DNA of 64,000 bases from Apostichopus japonicus. Its lineage: Eukaryota; Echinodermata; Holothuroidea; Aspidochirotida; Stichopodidae. The position numbers and the translations under genes are program-made. This document shows positions 1-12,121 of the stretch, in pieces. The DNA is taken from contig NC_092569.1 of the NCBI RefSeq assembly GCF_037975245.1, positions 21,666,001-21,730,000 of the forward strand, given 5' to 3'. The first letter of the stretch is position 1. Each line of letters opens with the position of its first letter. The notes under the pieces were generated by a model, which had not been told where the DNA came from, did no database searches, and saw nothing but the letters and a program-made list of their open reading frames with translations.

Positions 1-240
1 ACTATAGCAGGGATTCCCTAACCTATACCCCCACGAACCCGCTGTGGATATCAGAGTTGTCCACAAACCCCCAACTTTTCCAGACACGATCTGAGTCATT
101 ATTATACTATAATACGCAAAACAGTTCTTCGTAAAAGATCAAGTACATGACGTCGTATTGTAATGAAAAAAAAACAAGAGGTGAACAAATATTTATTTGG
201 AAACATTAAGATCAGATCAACTTCAAGACGTACTAGCCCT

Positions 241-857
241 TACTCAAAATCCATATATGGCCCATATATGGCAATTTGTATCCGGCCCATCTCTGTGCCA
301 TGCATGGAATTTATATCTGGCCATATCAAGAATTGGGCAGATATATACTTGATATAAGATAAAGGCCATGTCTGCCTCAGATAAAACTTTATATGGATCA
401 CTTTTTATCTGGACCAGATATGGTCCATATATGGCAAATCCATATCTGGACTATGTATGGCAAATCCATATCTGGCCCATATATGGCAAATCCATATCTG
501 GCCCATATAGCAGATCCATATATTGCTTATATATGTCAAATCCATATCTGGCCCATATATGGCAAATCCATATCTGTCCCATATATGGCAGATCCATATA
601 TGGCTTATATATGGCAAATCCATATCTGGCCCATATATGGCAGATCCATATCTGAGAAATCCATATTTGGCTCATGATTGGCAAATCCATATCTGGCCCA
701 TATATGGCACATCCACATCTGGCCCATTAGAAATCTATATCTGGCCCATTTATGGCAAATCCATATCTGGCCCATTACTTAGAAATCCATATCTGGCTCA
801 TATATGCCACATCCATATATATTGCCCTTGGCAAATCCATTACTGTCTCATATTATG
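241..857. repeat. 26-bp AT-rich minisatellite
   Basis: Tandem array with a unit of about 26 bp, of the form CCATATCTGGCCCATATATG followed by GCAAAT. Each unit has two similar halves (CATATCTGG and CATATATGG), so it is partly palindromic. Copies are well kept at 430-720 and drift at both edges. Open frames on both strands here are by-products of the repeat and are not genes. The same CATATCTGG/ATATGGC words return in the separate repeat at 2820-3300. Confidence 0.9.
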
Positions 858-1705
858 ATAAATCCAGAGTGAACTAGTTAAAAAAATATGGCTTCATCTT
901 TGCCAGAACTTCATCTGGCGATGTGGAGAAATATAATTTGAAACCAAATAAGGGCAATATATGGCGCAGATAAAGCAACTCTTTATGTACTGCTTAATTA
1001 TCTGGGCATTGATTACATTTCCTGTTTGATCCATCAGCAGGTATTTTTCTTTTTCTTGTTTCACCTTACCCACAGTATGTCCAAGCCTTTACAGATGAAA
1101 AACTAATATTAAAAAAGGGTCTTCTGTTCAAACGATTATTGAGGCAATATGACCGTCAGAACAAAAATACATGGTTAATAGAATAAAATATCCTGGCATG
1201 ATAAAATGCTCCACGAATAAATTGGCTCTTGAAAGCCTGCTTCATGACAAAATGCCCATCACACTGCCGTCTCTAGGCTGTTTTCAGTCTCCGCAAGGTC
1301 TGCGAGTCCTTTTCATCGACACAATATTCAAAACAATGACGAAGGCATAAAGTTGGAATTACTTTATTCCCAGCACATTCCAAACCCAATTGTATACATA
1401 ACTTTTTTTTGTGACACATAGTTTTATTCATGACTCACATTGCTTCCAACTAGAAAGACATTTCGAAATCATTTCAAATTGTGTCTGAAAAAAACCGTCT
1501 CCATACATAGGAGGTTGGGGGGCTGAGGGGCTGCAGCCCCCCAACCAAAATTTTTGGTGAAAATTCAGGCAATATGCTGAGAATTTTTCGGGCACCTACT
1601 GAAAGAAGAAAAATTTGCAGTTTTTTTGCGGCCACCTACTGAAAGAAGAGTAATTTGCAATGTGTTTTTCAATAGTTAAACTGATAATGTTATTATCGTT
1701 ATTAT
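858..1705. other. non-coding, no recognised feature
   Basis: No coding sequence or RNA gene is recognised. A short G/C-rich patch near 1510-1545 (GAGGGGCTGCAGCCCCCCAA) resembles the degenerate ends of the DNA transposons found elsewhere in the window. A short direct repeat (GCCACCTACTGAAAGAAGA and its GGCACCTACTGAAAGAAGA form) lies at about 1591-1650. Confidence 0.6.
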
Positions 1706-1957
1706 TGTAACGACTTCCCCAATAATTAAACCAATATGGAAGGGTAAATATAAAATATAACCAATTTTTTTTGCGCGCTCCGCGCGCGTTCAACATGTTA
1801 ATGTGCATATCATATAGTATTCACCGGTTAGTGGCATGTGATGTAATAACCGATGAATGCCTATATGATATGCACATTAACATGTTGAACGCGCGCGGAG
1901 CGCGCGAAAAATTTGGTTAAATTTTGTGTTATATTTTTCGGGCAAGTCGTTACAGCC
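1706..1957. mobile_element. palindromic (foldback) MITE-like element with GC-rich arms
   Basis: A long inverted repeat. The core arms run about 1758-1830 and 1846-1919 and include GCGCGCTCCGCGCGCG, then TTCAACATGTTAATGTGCAT, then ATCATATAG, with the reverse complement on the other side and a loop of only about 15 bp. Weaker pairing continues outward to TGTAACGACTT (about 1706) and AAGTCGTTACA (about 1955), which are plausible element termini. No target-site duplication was identified. A second partial copy of the arm lies near 12980, so this is a dispersed family. There is no coding capacity, so it would be non-autonomous. Class unknown. Confidence 0.75.
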
Positions 1958-2819
1958 CCCCCTCCCCCCCAAATCAAATTAGGCTCCTACGCCTATGTCT
2001 CCATACAATTAGACCTAAAAAGCAAGGCTTAATTGGAGGTAAAGATCAACTTATCTTGGCCTTAAGAATTGGCAGTTTTGGCCTCAAACATATCACTCAA
2101 AGCGCTCCTTGCTGTTACCTAATCCGACTGCTATGGTCATAAAATGACCGCTGTTCAAAAATAATACTTGAAGGTTGAGTTATTTATTCTTCTGTGGTCC
2201 TGTAGAGGTTGATACTAAATTGCATTGTGCTATTCCTTTATTTATTATATTTGGTTTAGTAAATAAGTTCCAGGAGGGCGATATATGTTCCATTCAGTAT
2301 CGAAGTTCAGTCCCAAAATATGTTGTTTCCATCTGTTCCAAAAAAATTCTTCCTTACTTCTGACTGTTCAGTATAGAATCCTTTGCCAATGTCCTATCTC
2401 AATGGGTTATTTTTTACGAATCTCCATCACCCTTCCTTAATGTACCAATCCTTTCTATTAAATTCCCTTCTGTTCTCTACCCCTACCATGTGTAAACTGT
2501 TTTTCCTATCTCACTCCCAGAGTATCAATACACATATATGTCCTTTGTTCCAAAGAAGGTTTTCTCACCATGGAGGTCTGTTTTTACCTCCATATTCACA
2601 CTTAATTACCCTCATAGTCTTCCGTTTTCCATCAATGACCCTGTGGTAACCTAGCAACCCAGATAGATCAAGTAGCCGATTTATACCCCCTTTGACTTAG
2701 TGTGCACTGTAAGTGCTTTACCATGGAAATATGTGCAGTACGTACCACAAATTCAACAATATAGGGCAATGTAAATCTCTATGAAAATACACTAAGTAAG
2801 AGCATACAGTCTTACATGT
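1958..2819. other. non-coding, no recognised feature
   Basis: The short open frames in this stretch (up to 88 codons) have no recognisable domain and start inside repeat-derived sequence. I see no gene, RNA gene or structured repeat. Confidence 0.5.
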
Positions 2820-3300
2820 ATATCCAGTTATATCTGGCTTAATATGGCCAGATAAAACTTTATCTGCATATCTAGATAGACTCGATGTCCAGTTATATCT
2901 GGCTTTATATCTTTATTAGGCCAGATAAAACTTGATATGCCTATCTGGATTGACTCTATATCCAGTTATATCTGGCTTTATATGGCCATATCAAACTTGA
3001 TATGGATATCTGGCTTACACTTATATCAAGATATATCTGGCTTTATATGGCCATATCAAACTTGATATGGACATCTGGCTTACAATTATATCAAGATGTA
3101 TCTGGCTTTATGTGGCCATATCAAACTTTAAATGCATATCTGGCTTAAAATTATATCGAGATATATCTGGCTTTATATGGCCATATCAAACTTGATATGG
3201 ATATCTGGATTACAATTATATCAAGATATATCTGACTTTATATGGCCAGATAAAATGTTATCGGTATATCAAGATCGACATATCAAACTTGATATGGATA
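2820..3300. repeat. ~63-bp minisatellite sharing words with the 26-bp array
   Basis: About seven diverged units of about 63 bp built from ATATCTGGCTTTATATGGCC, then ATATCAAACTTGATATGG, then a linker ending in TTATATCAAG. Each unit contains short palindromes such as ATATCAAACTTGATAT. It ends directly against the LINE fragment at about 3305. Confidence 0.85.
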
Positions 3301-3304
3301 TTAA

Positions 3305-3700
3305 ATAAAATAAATATGCTAGTAAAATAAATAACAAAGGTAAATCACATAAAACCATCTATGATAACAATAGTCATTCAATATTCACATCCCCAGTCAC
3401 TGAAGAAGAACTAATTAAAATTGCAACTTCCAACTTGAAACCCAATAAAGCAGCAGGATATGATGATTTTACACCTGGTATTATAAAAAATGTATTCCTT
3501 TTATTGCTAAGCCTTTGACCCATATATGTAATTTATCATTTAACACTGGCGTATTCCCAAATAAAACGGCAAAGGTTATACCAATCTATAAAAAGGGAGA
3601 TTCAAATGTATATGAGAATTATCGACCGATTTCATTGCTTTCCTGTTTTTCTAAAATCATAGAACGACTTATGTTCAATCGCATATTTACTTTTCTTATA
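3305..3700 (+). pseudogene. non-LTR retrotransposon reverse-transcriptase fragment
   Basis: Two adjacent frames together give part of a LINE reverse transcriptase. The first (about 3309-3517) reads ...EEELIKIATSNLKPNKAAGYD and then DFTPGI. This matches the finger/palm lead-in of Jockey- and RTE-like enzymes (N-L-K-x-x-K-A-x-G-x-D). After a frame change near 3510 the second gives THICNLSFNTGVFPNKTAKV then IPIYKKGDSNVYENYRPISL, the strongly conserved K-x-G-D...Y-R-P-I-S-L block, then L-S-C-F-S-K-I-I-E-R. Homology stops near 3700, before the catalytic YxDD motif. The copy lacks both ends and carries a frameshift, so it is dead. Clade within the LINEs is not resolved. Confidence 0.85.
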
Positions 3701-3745
3701 TATGTAACTTACTCATGTCGGCATTTCGATGTTTCCATCTTATAA

Positions 3746-5432
3746 TTTGCTGAACGTATTTCAAAATTTCAACTGTTTAATCTCCACCAAAAATAATAGG
3801 ATAAAAGTGGTACTATAAAGCTGTGTAATTATAACCCTTGGTCAACACAAGGTCAACATCAATACATTATTGACGGACATTTGCGGTGACCATGCGAACT
3901 AAAATTTTCATTTAGCATATATTGTGGATATCAGGACTTTTTATAGATAGTTTCAATTGAAAGGGAAGGTCGAAAAATCCAGCTTGGTGCTCCAGCAATA
4001 ACGATTTGTATTGTATCTCTATACTTACAAAAAGTCTTGGGTAGGGGATGGGTCTGAATTATATATTAATCCAGATATAGGCCTACGGAAAAATAAAATC
4101 TCAAAGTTTTGGTCGCACATTTTTTAAGAGATTCTGTATTCTCAAGTACAAACAACAATGTAATATCCATTTAAAAAAATGTAGAATAATGATAAATATC
4201 TCAAAGAGGCTCGGATATCTTTAAAATGACATCTGGCTTCTTTTATATTTAACATTTATGTTTTCTTTTGTGTGTAGCCAAGTGCAACTAGCATTTAATT
4301 CATGAGACTATTGTCACGATACATTATTCGTCCACTGGCACTTACAACCAGGCCTAGGTGTTCATTGAAACATTTTAACGATATCTATGCTGAACATTCC
4401 AATGAAATGTTTGTTAAAGATTACATGTGAGTAATTAAGAGCGATGTGTAGCGTGTATCATACCAAAGCACACACACGCACACGCGCGAATACAAAGCGC
4501 CACGAGCCCACATTAAATAAGACACTCACTCTCTTACAAATGTAAATGTCAGTATTTAGACGATATCAGAACGACAAACATTAACGGCAGACATATATAC
4601 AAATCCAAAGCCTCTAATTATCTGTTCATTCAATAAGAATCGTCGCACTTAAGGATGAACATATAGGAAAATTAAAGAACAGTGTGAATATAAATGGAAT
4701 GATAGAAATAGAACGAAGTTGTTAGTTAATCTATTGTCAAACCCGCTAAGACAGAAACGCATTGATAAACGACAGGATTATCTCAGAAACTGTAAATGAA
4801 TCGCAGTATGCAGTGGTAGTAGACCGTCCAGTAGATTATTTCGTTATCCTCCTTTTTTACAGAGGAATCAAATCATATTTTCTTTCCTCTGCAAAGATTT
4901 GTAATTTCGATTCGGTTTATTTGACATTCGGAGAGAAAAATATAAATATGCAAACTTAAAGTAAAAAGACATATATACCCGATAACAATGAACGTATTGT
5001 GACAAGTTGACAACATAAGACAGTTATTCTTCAACGGAGCCAACCTTGACCCCTGCAGTGTCGTTATCCGTTAAATCAACTCTTATACTGTTCATCACAG
5101 CAATTTTTGGTGTACCTATCGCTTTTGCAAATGTAGTCCTCAACACAACACAAGGTCAGAAGAGTTCATGTGAACATATATACTTTCTATCTAGCAATCG
5201 CGGAATTAACTGGTTGGAGGAGTGTCCTTTTTTCTATCAACATTGATTAGGGGAATTTTCACCAACCCAGAATTGCCGAGACCGGTTTGTGACGTTTGGA
5301 TTATAACAAGATCGTTTTTCGTTATCTACGTCCAGTTTAATGGTAATTGAAAACTTTGTTCTATAAATCAAAGGCAAATTTCCTGTTGAACTAAATATAA
5401 TAAGTACTTCCAGATATAATCTGGAAGCCAAT
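3746..5432. other. non-coding, one short microsatellite
   Basis: AT-rich sequence without a recognisable gene. A short (CA/CG)n alternating purine-pyrimidine tract lies at about 4468-4488. The open frames (about 65 codons) show no domain and no coding bias that I can see. Confidence 0.5.
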
Positions 5433-5606
5433 TCATTGTATGATCAAAAAAATATATTGATGATGGTTTTTATATAGCTTTGTGGAATATATATTGTATG
5501 ATCTTACAAATGTATTGATCATGGATTTTATATAGCTTTGTGGAATATATATTGTATGATCCAACAAATGAATTGATCATGGATTTTACATGGCTTTGTG
5601 GAAAAT
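5433..5606. repeat. three tandem ~61-bp units
   Basis: Three successive units share GATCATGGATTTTATATAGC and then TTTGTGGAATATATATTG. The third unit has diverged (TACATGGCTTTGTGGAAAAT). This is a small, ageing tandem repeat with no coding meaning. Confidence 0.8.
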
Positions 5607-6890
5607 ATTGCCATTTTATGGACTACGTTTGCCGTGGAGCGATTTCAAGAAAATGATTTATCAATTATATATAAAAGCACTTTGCCTTAAACAAATGTAA
5701 CATGATATTGCATACCATAAACCAATCGGTGTGAGATGACATACAAAAAATATATTGCCAATTTTGAAGGGAGTACTTCTAAGTATTTTATAGACCCTAT
5801 ATTAGAAATATTTCGGTGTTAAGAAAGTAATACATTCAATGATGAAACGTTAGGACATTTTTTATTTTATTTTGAAGAAAATGGTTTAAAGAGGAGATAA
5901 CAAATTAACGCATGCATGGGGCAAAAAACGGGCGTATAAGAATATATGACAATTGTTGTTCCACCTTGTAGCGCCCAATACCTAATGTAGCCTCAATGAA
6001 TGATAATAGGAAACCATTTAGACGATAAAATTTAACAATCAATTAAAAAATATTACTTATGTGTCACGGTTCTGCACTTATATGTAGATATAACTTGCTA
6101 CCATGCCTATCCGGTGTTTTCAGACTAAAACAAAGTTGTGACTTTCTGGTCATCAAGTTTCGTGTGATAAAGCATTTGTTTCTTTTTGCAAGGATGGTTT
6201 ACTTCTTAATTTAAAGTGCATCCTGTGAATCTCAGTAATCGTCGTGAGGTATTACTAACAGTTATGATAATAGGTTTTTTGTTCTCAAGTAATGTCTTAG
6301 AAAAACATAACAACAATTAACGTGTTCTAATGGCCTTTCCATTGGTCGTTATGGCAACGATTTGTGCATTTCGTACGTTCAAATTCAATGACGTGAATAG
6401 AACAAAGTCGTTTGTTTGATGTATAGAACGTTTATTCAGCGGTCAATGATTTTTTTGGATGCGGTACCTTAAGTCTGTGTTTCTTTTTGTACCAGTTTGT
6501 ATACTGTCTATAAAAACAGTCACCATTATTTAAGGATTCATGATTAATTGAAGAATAAACCATTAGAGAGACATCAGAAACTATTAGAGAACGACGTAAT
6601 GTTCACATATTGGAAAAGTATTGGAAATCTGTGTTTGTTTTTAAATGGATATTAAACAAGCGTCTACTGGTGAGAATTTGTAGTGGAAAAGTCACACTTT
6701 GAATCAACAGTGGATCTAAACTGAAGTGCTTTGTGCTAACATTTGAAAATATTTGATTGAGAGTTGGGTGCCATTAACCACAAAGAAATGAATATTTGTA
6801 AGCTAGAATTACTTCAAAATCAGTTCCTTATGAAATATTAATTACTATACAGGATAATTTGACCACGACAGAAATCTCTACGGTGAAAAA
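5607..6890. other. non-coding upstream of receptor pseudogene
   Basis: No coding region or repeat recognised. It lies upstream of the receptor copy starting at 6891 and may hold its old promoter, but I see no convincing element. Confidence 0.45.
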
Positions 6891-7642
6891 ATGAACATTT
6901 TTGTTCAAGTGATAGTTTGCTTGTTATATATACTTATGGCACACCTTGAACGCACCCTAGGGGAACAGCAAAACATAACTGGAACGACGCCTTTATCTGC
7001 AACAGACAGTTTTGTGGCTGACACGGCAGAGACTATTTTATTATACTCCAAGGTTTACTTGGCATAGCAATAATAATTACAAATTTATTTGTCCTGGTGA
7101 CCCACATCAGCAAAAAGAAAACAAGTCACAAAAACGTTGACATTTAAGTATTCTATCTCGCAATTGCTGACTGTCTTGTCGGATTATTTATATTATTTTT
7201 GACATTTATTTGGGGAATTCTTTCTTTTCTCGACGTACCACGCATGATCTGTCATATTTGGGTAATCATGCAACATTTCTCCATACTGTTTTCTGCACTC
7301 GTCATTATTTTACTGAGTTATGATAGACTCAAGCTTGTGAGGACTCCATTAAAATACCACAGGAAGCAAACCCACGCTCGCATCCATTCCTATGTCTTAT
7401 GGAGTGGTAGCGTTTTTTTCCTCTATTGTATTGCTATTTACAGTGTCTATTTGTTGTTTCCGGACGATACAGACTACGGCGCCATTGATGTTGAGATTTG
7501 TATCCCCAAGTTATTGAAGAACGGAACATATCTAGCGATACTAAGTATCCTTGATTTCTTTATTCCGTTCACTGTTTTGCTGTTTATTAACATTGGCTTT
7601 TATTGGAAATTAGTTGGCAGCATACAGGTCATGTCAAACATG
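6891..7642 (+). pseudogene. class A (rhodopsin-like) GPCR pseudogene, copy 1, TM1-TM5
   Basis: The ATG at 6891 opens an N-terminus with an N-I-T glycosylation site, but that frame ends at TAG near 7066. The TM1 frame begins near 7050 (GLLGIAIIITNLFVLVTHIS), so there is a frameshift before TM1. TM2 reads VFYLAIADCLVGLF with D2.50, but an in-frame TAA sits just before it (about 7147), where the paralogue at 9216 has a tyrosine codon. From 7199 the frame is open: TM3 with C3.25 and DRL in place of DRY (ILLSYDRLKLV; cysteine-to-arginine spacing exactly 25), TM4 with tryptophan, a conserved C in the second extracellular loop, and TM5 (FFIPFTVLLFINIGFYWKLV). Homology ends at the residues S-N-M (about 7642), where a SINE begins. 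The family looks amine-receptor-like, but the ligand is unknown. It is intronless as far as seen. Confidence 0.85.
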
Positions 7643-7868
7643 CAACAACAACAACAACACAGAGTAACTTGCAGCCTGGGAAACCAGCTATCGAATGACG
7701 GCAGCAGCTAAACAGCGCCCAACTGACAGGTCCCCATCCATACACCTGTGTGAAGAGCGGCAACGGAGATATAGAGCCTTGTCAAGGACACGGCGTAATG
7801 ATCTGGCCACTAATCGGACCTGCAAGATCACAAGTCCACTGCCTTAACCACCTGACCACCACGCTCTC
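7643..7868 (-). mobile_element. tRNA-derived SINE inserted in receptor pseudogene
   Basis: Read on the - strand, the head begins at about 7868 with GAGCGTGGTGGTCAGGTGGT then TAAGGCAGTGGACTT. It contains a Pol III A box (TGGTCAGGTGG) and a damaged B box (GGTCCGATTAGTGG). A tRNA-unrelated body follows (GGACCTGTCAGTTGGGCGCT), and the tail is (TTG)n, seen as (CAA)n on the + strand at 7643-7659. The head resembles a Leu/Ser-type tRNA. Insertion lies directly after the receptor codons S-N-M, and the apparent receptor C-terminus up to 7711 is SINE sequence. No clean target-site duplication was found. Confidence 0.85.
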
Positions 7869-8878
7869 ATTTGACCACAACTATAGTCCCATAAAATGTT
7901 CATCTCTTAAAGAGCGAAATCATTCACTTAATACAGTACGAAAGTATCTGAAGTTACTCTTTCATATGATTGACAGCCACTTCTGTAAGGACTGAACATC
8001 CTAGACACACTCAAAAAGTGGATTTCTCGCTCTATGATAAAAAAAAAAGTGTTAATTTCTTTGCAGTATAACATACGATTCCAGTTTGCGCATGTCGTTA
8101 ATAGAATGCGCCAAATAACTGAGTACTTTTTTTTTAGAGCTGCCTCCGCACAGTGTATTAGCTCATTAAATGTCTCACTCACTGCTCTGGATTGTTGGAT
8201 TCCTTCATCGGAATTAATTTTAACATCTGTGCATGTTGGTAACACGACATAGAAAGTTATTCTTCGGTTAATTTAGTTGAGGATATGAGCACATATATGT
8301 CTGCACAAGTTTGTGTTGCCAAAAGCTGGATCGTTATAATAACATGTTTATCTTTGTCTTATTGACTATAATGTGTGTTTTTTTTTCTTCAAACTATTGA
8401 GTTGGTAAGGAGGAAACGATGATTTGGTACGGCTGAATTACTCTTCGCTATTCTCGTTCCGTATGCCATAGTGCCACCACGGTATATGTAACCAATATTA
8501 ATCTAACAACTTTAATATAAAACGACGGTTCAGAAACACCGATACCCGATTTGAACTGGGGAAAAAAAAGTCAATCGAGACCAGTCTTAATTCTTTGTAT
8601 ATTTAAGGTTTGTATTATGAAGACCTATGTGTTTAAATTAAACTTGAATTGGACTCGTAAACCGAAAGTGGACAATGTTTTCATTTGCACGACTACTTTC
8701 AGATGAGGTACGGTGGTGAGGTATTAAAACTTATTCTGATTAAGAAGCAAAGAAATAAGAAACACGAGATAAGAAAAGAAGTATGTTGAATGTTGAAATC
8801 GTGTTATGTTACCGTTAACAGAATATTTTTCGATGGAAAGTGTTGTTATTATTATTACTATTCATGAAGCAATAATTA
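7869..8878. other. non-coding between SINE and TM7 relic
   Basis: Presumably the decayed remainder of receptor copy 1 (loop 3 and TM6) or unrelated sequence. I could not align any part of it to the other receptor copies. The antisense open frame at 7928-8245 has no recognisable domain. Confidence 0.4.
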
Positions 8879-9082
8879 ATGAACATCATTTACAGGATCG
8901 TCATGTTGACGTCATCATCTATATATGAGCGTTATTCATTCACTACCATGGTCGGTGTATATGTTACCATTCATGCTATGGTGAACCCCATTATTGTCAC
9001 AATAAGGCATAACATTAATATTAGATCGCGAATGCATTTTCCATCAACAAATGAACATATTTTCTTGGCTTGTCCTTCCTAA
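8879..9082 (+). pseudogene. GPCR TM7-like relic
   Basis: The open frame contains TTMVGVYVTIHAMVNPIIV and then TIRHN, which fits a class A TM7 with an altered NPxxY motif (NPIIV). Nothing upstream in frame gives TM6. It could be the lost end of copy 1 after the SINE insertion. Its I-H-A-M-V-N-P wording differs from TM7 in the copies at 9216 (N-S-V-L-N-P-L-L-Y) and 16277 (N-S-F-I-N-P-L-L-Y), so it may come from another receptor subfamily. Confidence 0.5.
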
Positions 9083-9215
9083 ACAAGAACATATTCTTAT
9101 CATGGATGTTTGCAAGTGAAGAGGTGGACATTTGAGTGAAGTTTCAATCACCGACGGACGCTTCGATTGTTCAGTGAAATTTTTGCCGAAGAAACTATAT
9201 TTAGTGAAACTAGTC

Positions 9216-10395
9216 ATGGCGAACATCGCTATATCTCAAGTAATCGAACATAGCAACGTAACTGAAGCGAATGTAAACATTTCTCTGACTAATTCTGTCC
9301 CTTCGAATGTAAACTTTCTATTTTCGTTACTTCTCTGCGGTGTTCTTGGTATACTTGTTATGTTAATGAATCTATTCGTCATTGTTACATACATTGGGAG
9401 CAAAGACATACGTGATAAAAGTGGCAATGTTTACGTTTTTTATTTAGCGGTTGCTGACTTTTTTTGTCGGAAGTTTCTTAATTTTCTTATCCACTCTATG
9501 GGCGACTGGTCGCATCCACCGTATAGTTCTCATAACTAGCATTATTTGCTGCACGTATTGCGCGGCAACTTACTTCCTATCGTTGCACTTTGATGACCAA
9601 CATGGCGATGCTACTTCTATAAGACTTTGCGTTCCCGTAGTCGTCAACGAGACCATTTATCTCGTCATTCTCAACATTATCGAGTTCGTCATACCTTTCT
9701 TGATATTAGTTGTGATTAACGTTGGATTTTATTGGAAACTTGTCCATAAAATGCATAATATATCAAATATGAAACTGGAAGAAAGAAGACTACCCAAAAG
9801 GCAAAAATATATACCTAATGACCCTGAACATCGAATTAACACAAGCCGGATAACTTTTGAAGAACAGTTCGAAATTAAATTTGAGAAACAGACTGGAGGA
9901 GCGCAAAAGCACACTGTTGCACCCAGCTGCCTGTATGGACATCAGAACATGTTGTCCGAGTTGCTAATGCGAATCATGTGTTGGTGCGAAATGAGAAAGA
10001 AGATGAGATAGGATGAAGATAGAAACGTTAGGAGACATTGATTCTCGTAATCCAATTGGGGATATGACCGAACAATATTCAAAGAAGATAAGAGAATTAA
10101 GAAGGAAGATAACTCTGTATATGAGGCGGGCAGGAAAAAGGAAAATGATCAACTTCGCCGAATTGCTCAGAAGTTAGCCACCTACGTTGGAGTTTTCCTA
10201 TTCTGCTTGTTACCTTTCAGGATCGTCTCCTCACTCCCTTTGTGTGGTATACCAGTGCCGGATTCACTTTTGACGATTACCTCATTCATGTTGCTATATA
10301 ACTCTGTGCTTAACCCTCTTCTGTATGGTGTATTTGCAAGATTCGGTGATATTAACTGTTGTTCTGGTAAAGGTTTAATTATAGATGAAACATAA
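9216..10395 (+). pseudogene. class A GPCR pseudogene, copy 2 (TM3 region deleted)
   Basis: The ATG at 9216 gives an N-terminus with several N-x-S/T sites, then TM1 (FLFSLLLCGVLGILVMLMNL) and the start of TM2 (NVYVFYLAVADFF). In the run of T after the TM2 aspartate (about 9462) the frame slips by one. TM2 continues in the other frame as FFVGSFLIFLSTLWA. The sequence then passes straight to TM4-like IVLITSIICCTYCAATYFL, so the whole C3.25-to-DRY segment is missing. The extracellular-loop cysteine and TM5 (IIEFVIPFLILVVINVGFYW) follow. After a stop at about 10009 another frame supplies TM6 (YVGVFLFCLLPFRIV) and TM7 with NPLLY. At least two frameshifts and one deletion make this a pseudogene. TM5 is very like copy 1 (NIGFYWKLV/NVGFYWKLV). 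Confidence 0.88.
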
Positions 10396-10639
10396 CAAAC
10401 CGTTCGGTTTCTGTCCTATCGCAGGTTTAACCAGGTTTGGTTCTTGTTTGGTTATGCACTGTCACCCGGCCATAGAATCATTGGTGGTGTTTTACTGTAC
10501 TGCTTACTTCATTACGTCATCTCTTGAATATTTATGCCTCATGGGTACCATTACACATTTCTATATTACGTATGTAATATTATTATGTTTTGAATAATAA
10601 TATGAATACTGGTTTGTTCAACTTATACTCACAGTAGGG

Positions 10640-10916
10640 TTTAATAAAAGGATATATCCTACAAATACGAGGATATATCCTATGGATACAAGAATATATC
10701 CTAGAGATACAAGGATATATCCTATAGATACAGGGATACATCCTAAAGATAAAAGGATATATCCCATGGATACAAAGATATATCCTATAGATACAAGAAT
10801 ATATCCTATAGATACAAGGATACATCCTAAAGATACAAGGATATATCATATGGATACAAGAATATATCCTAGAGATACAAGGAAATATCCTATAGATACA
10901 GGGATATATCCTAGAG
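10640..10916. repeat. 21-bp minisatellite
   Basis: About 13 tandem units of 21 bp of the type GGATATATCCTATAGATACA plus A. Each unit contains the palindrome GGATATATCC. Because 21 is a multiple of three, the array is open in several frames on both strands and gives repetitive peptides (T-R-I-Y-P...), which should not be read as proteins. Confidence 0.93.
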
Positions 10917-11753
10917 AACGTGCATTTCCATGAACAAAAGGAACACACTACCGTCGCATATATTCTTCACAAAGAACAACATTCGATATGGATATTTTCT
11001 AGTGAAGGTGTGGAAACTGGTTCGTTTGTTAGCAATGTATGAGCACCTTGTTGCTTTAAAAGAACAGGAATTGTTTTCGTTACTATCTGAAATACTTTAT
11101 ACAATAACATTTATGTTATTCAGTTATTGGTTGAAATATAAGTGGCAATCACCTGCTTTACTTTGTTGAAGGAAGTTTGTTTCATTTGAGAACTTGCAGG
11201 ACAATTGATCATGAGTCATGGTCCATAGATGTTAGTAAATATTTTATTTTTAATTGTTTCCATGTTGAATAAAATCATCTGTAAATCACCTGTAAACAAC
11301 CGTATTCTTAGTTTCAATATACATTTTTTGTTTGTATTTATTATTAGGTGACCAAAGGGGGTCGTGGAAAAGCATAGAACTTAGTGAACAGAAAGAAGCA
11401 TAGAAAATGGAAAGGAATAGAAAGAGAAGTTAACAAAGAAAAGTAGAATAAACTATAATGGAAAGGAGAAAAGCAGATGGATTGTATCAAATATCGAACA
11501 GAAAGTTTCAAGTGACGGGACAACAAATGTAATAAACGATAAATATTATCAAACAGGAACTTAAACGCGAGAACGTTATTACTAGTAGTTATTTGAAACT
11601 GTAAAAGGTTGCTTTATATTTCGTAAACAAAAAGAAGAAGTTTGAATTATGATTAAAACTCAGTACATTTCCGGTCGGTGTATCTTTCAATTGTGCAAAA
11701 ACTCGTGGCATCACTATACAGTAAGCCTTAAGGCATAGACATCGAAGGTAATA
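10917..11753. other. non-coding, no recognised feature
   Basis: AT-rich sequence between the 21-bp array and the hAT-like nest. The open frame at 10930-11169 (79 codons) starts at the repeat edge and has no recognised domain. Confidence 0.45.
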
Positions 11754-12121
11754 TTAACAGGCATGGGCGTCAGCAGGTTTCAGAAAGTGAGGGGGACACT
11801 ATACTATCTAAGCGGAGCGCCACCATTGGTTGGCGCGTAGCGTACCAGAACATTTTGGGTACATAAGACGCCCTAGATCGCAGGAGACGGCCTTCCTGAG
11901 TCGTTTTTAGTTACATCAGAACCAGATCTGTGAGGAGAAATTTTGTCTCAAATTCCGACAGAAAGTACTGGTAGAAAGATGCCGTTCTGACACCAAGGGA
12001 GACGAATTACACAGCGTCCATCTCAAACGAAATATTGAAAAAGTGGCGCCGTCACCTCCGGGATGAGTGGAGTGGTATATATACAGGTGCGTATCCAGGG
12101 GGGGCGTTGGGGGCGCGCGCC

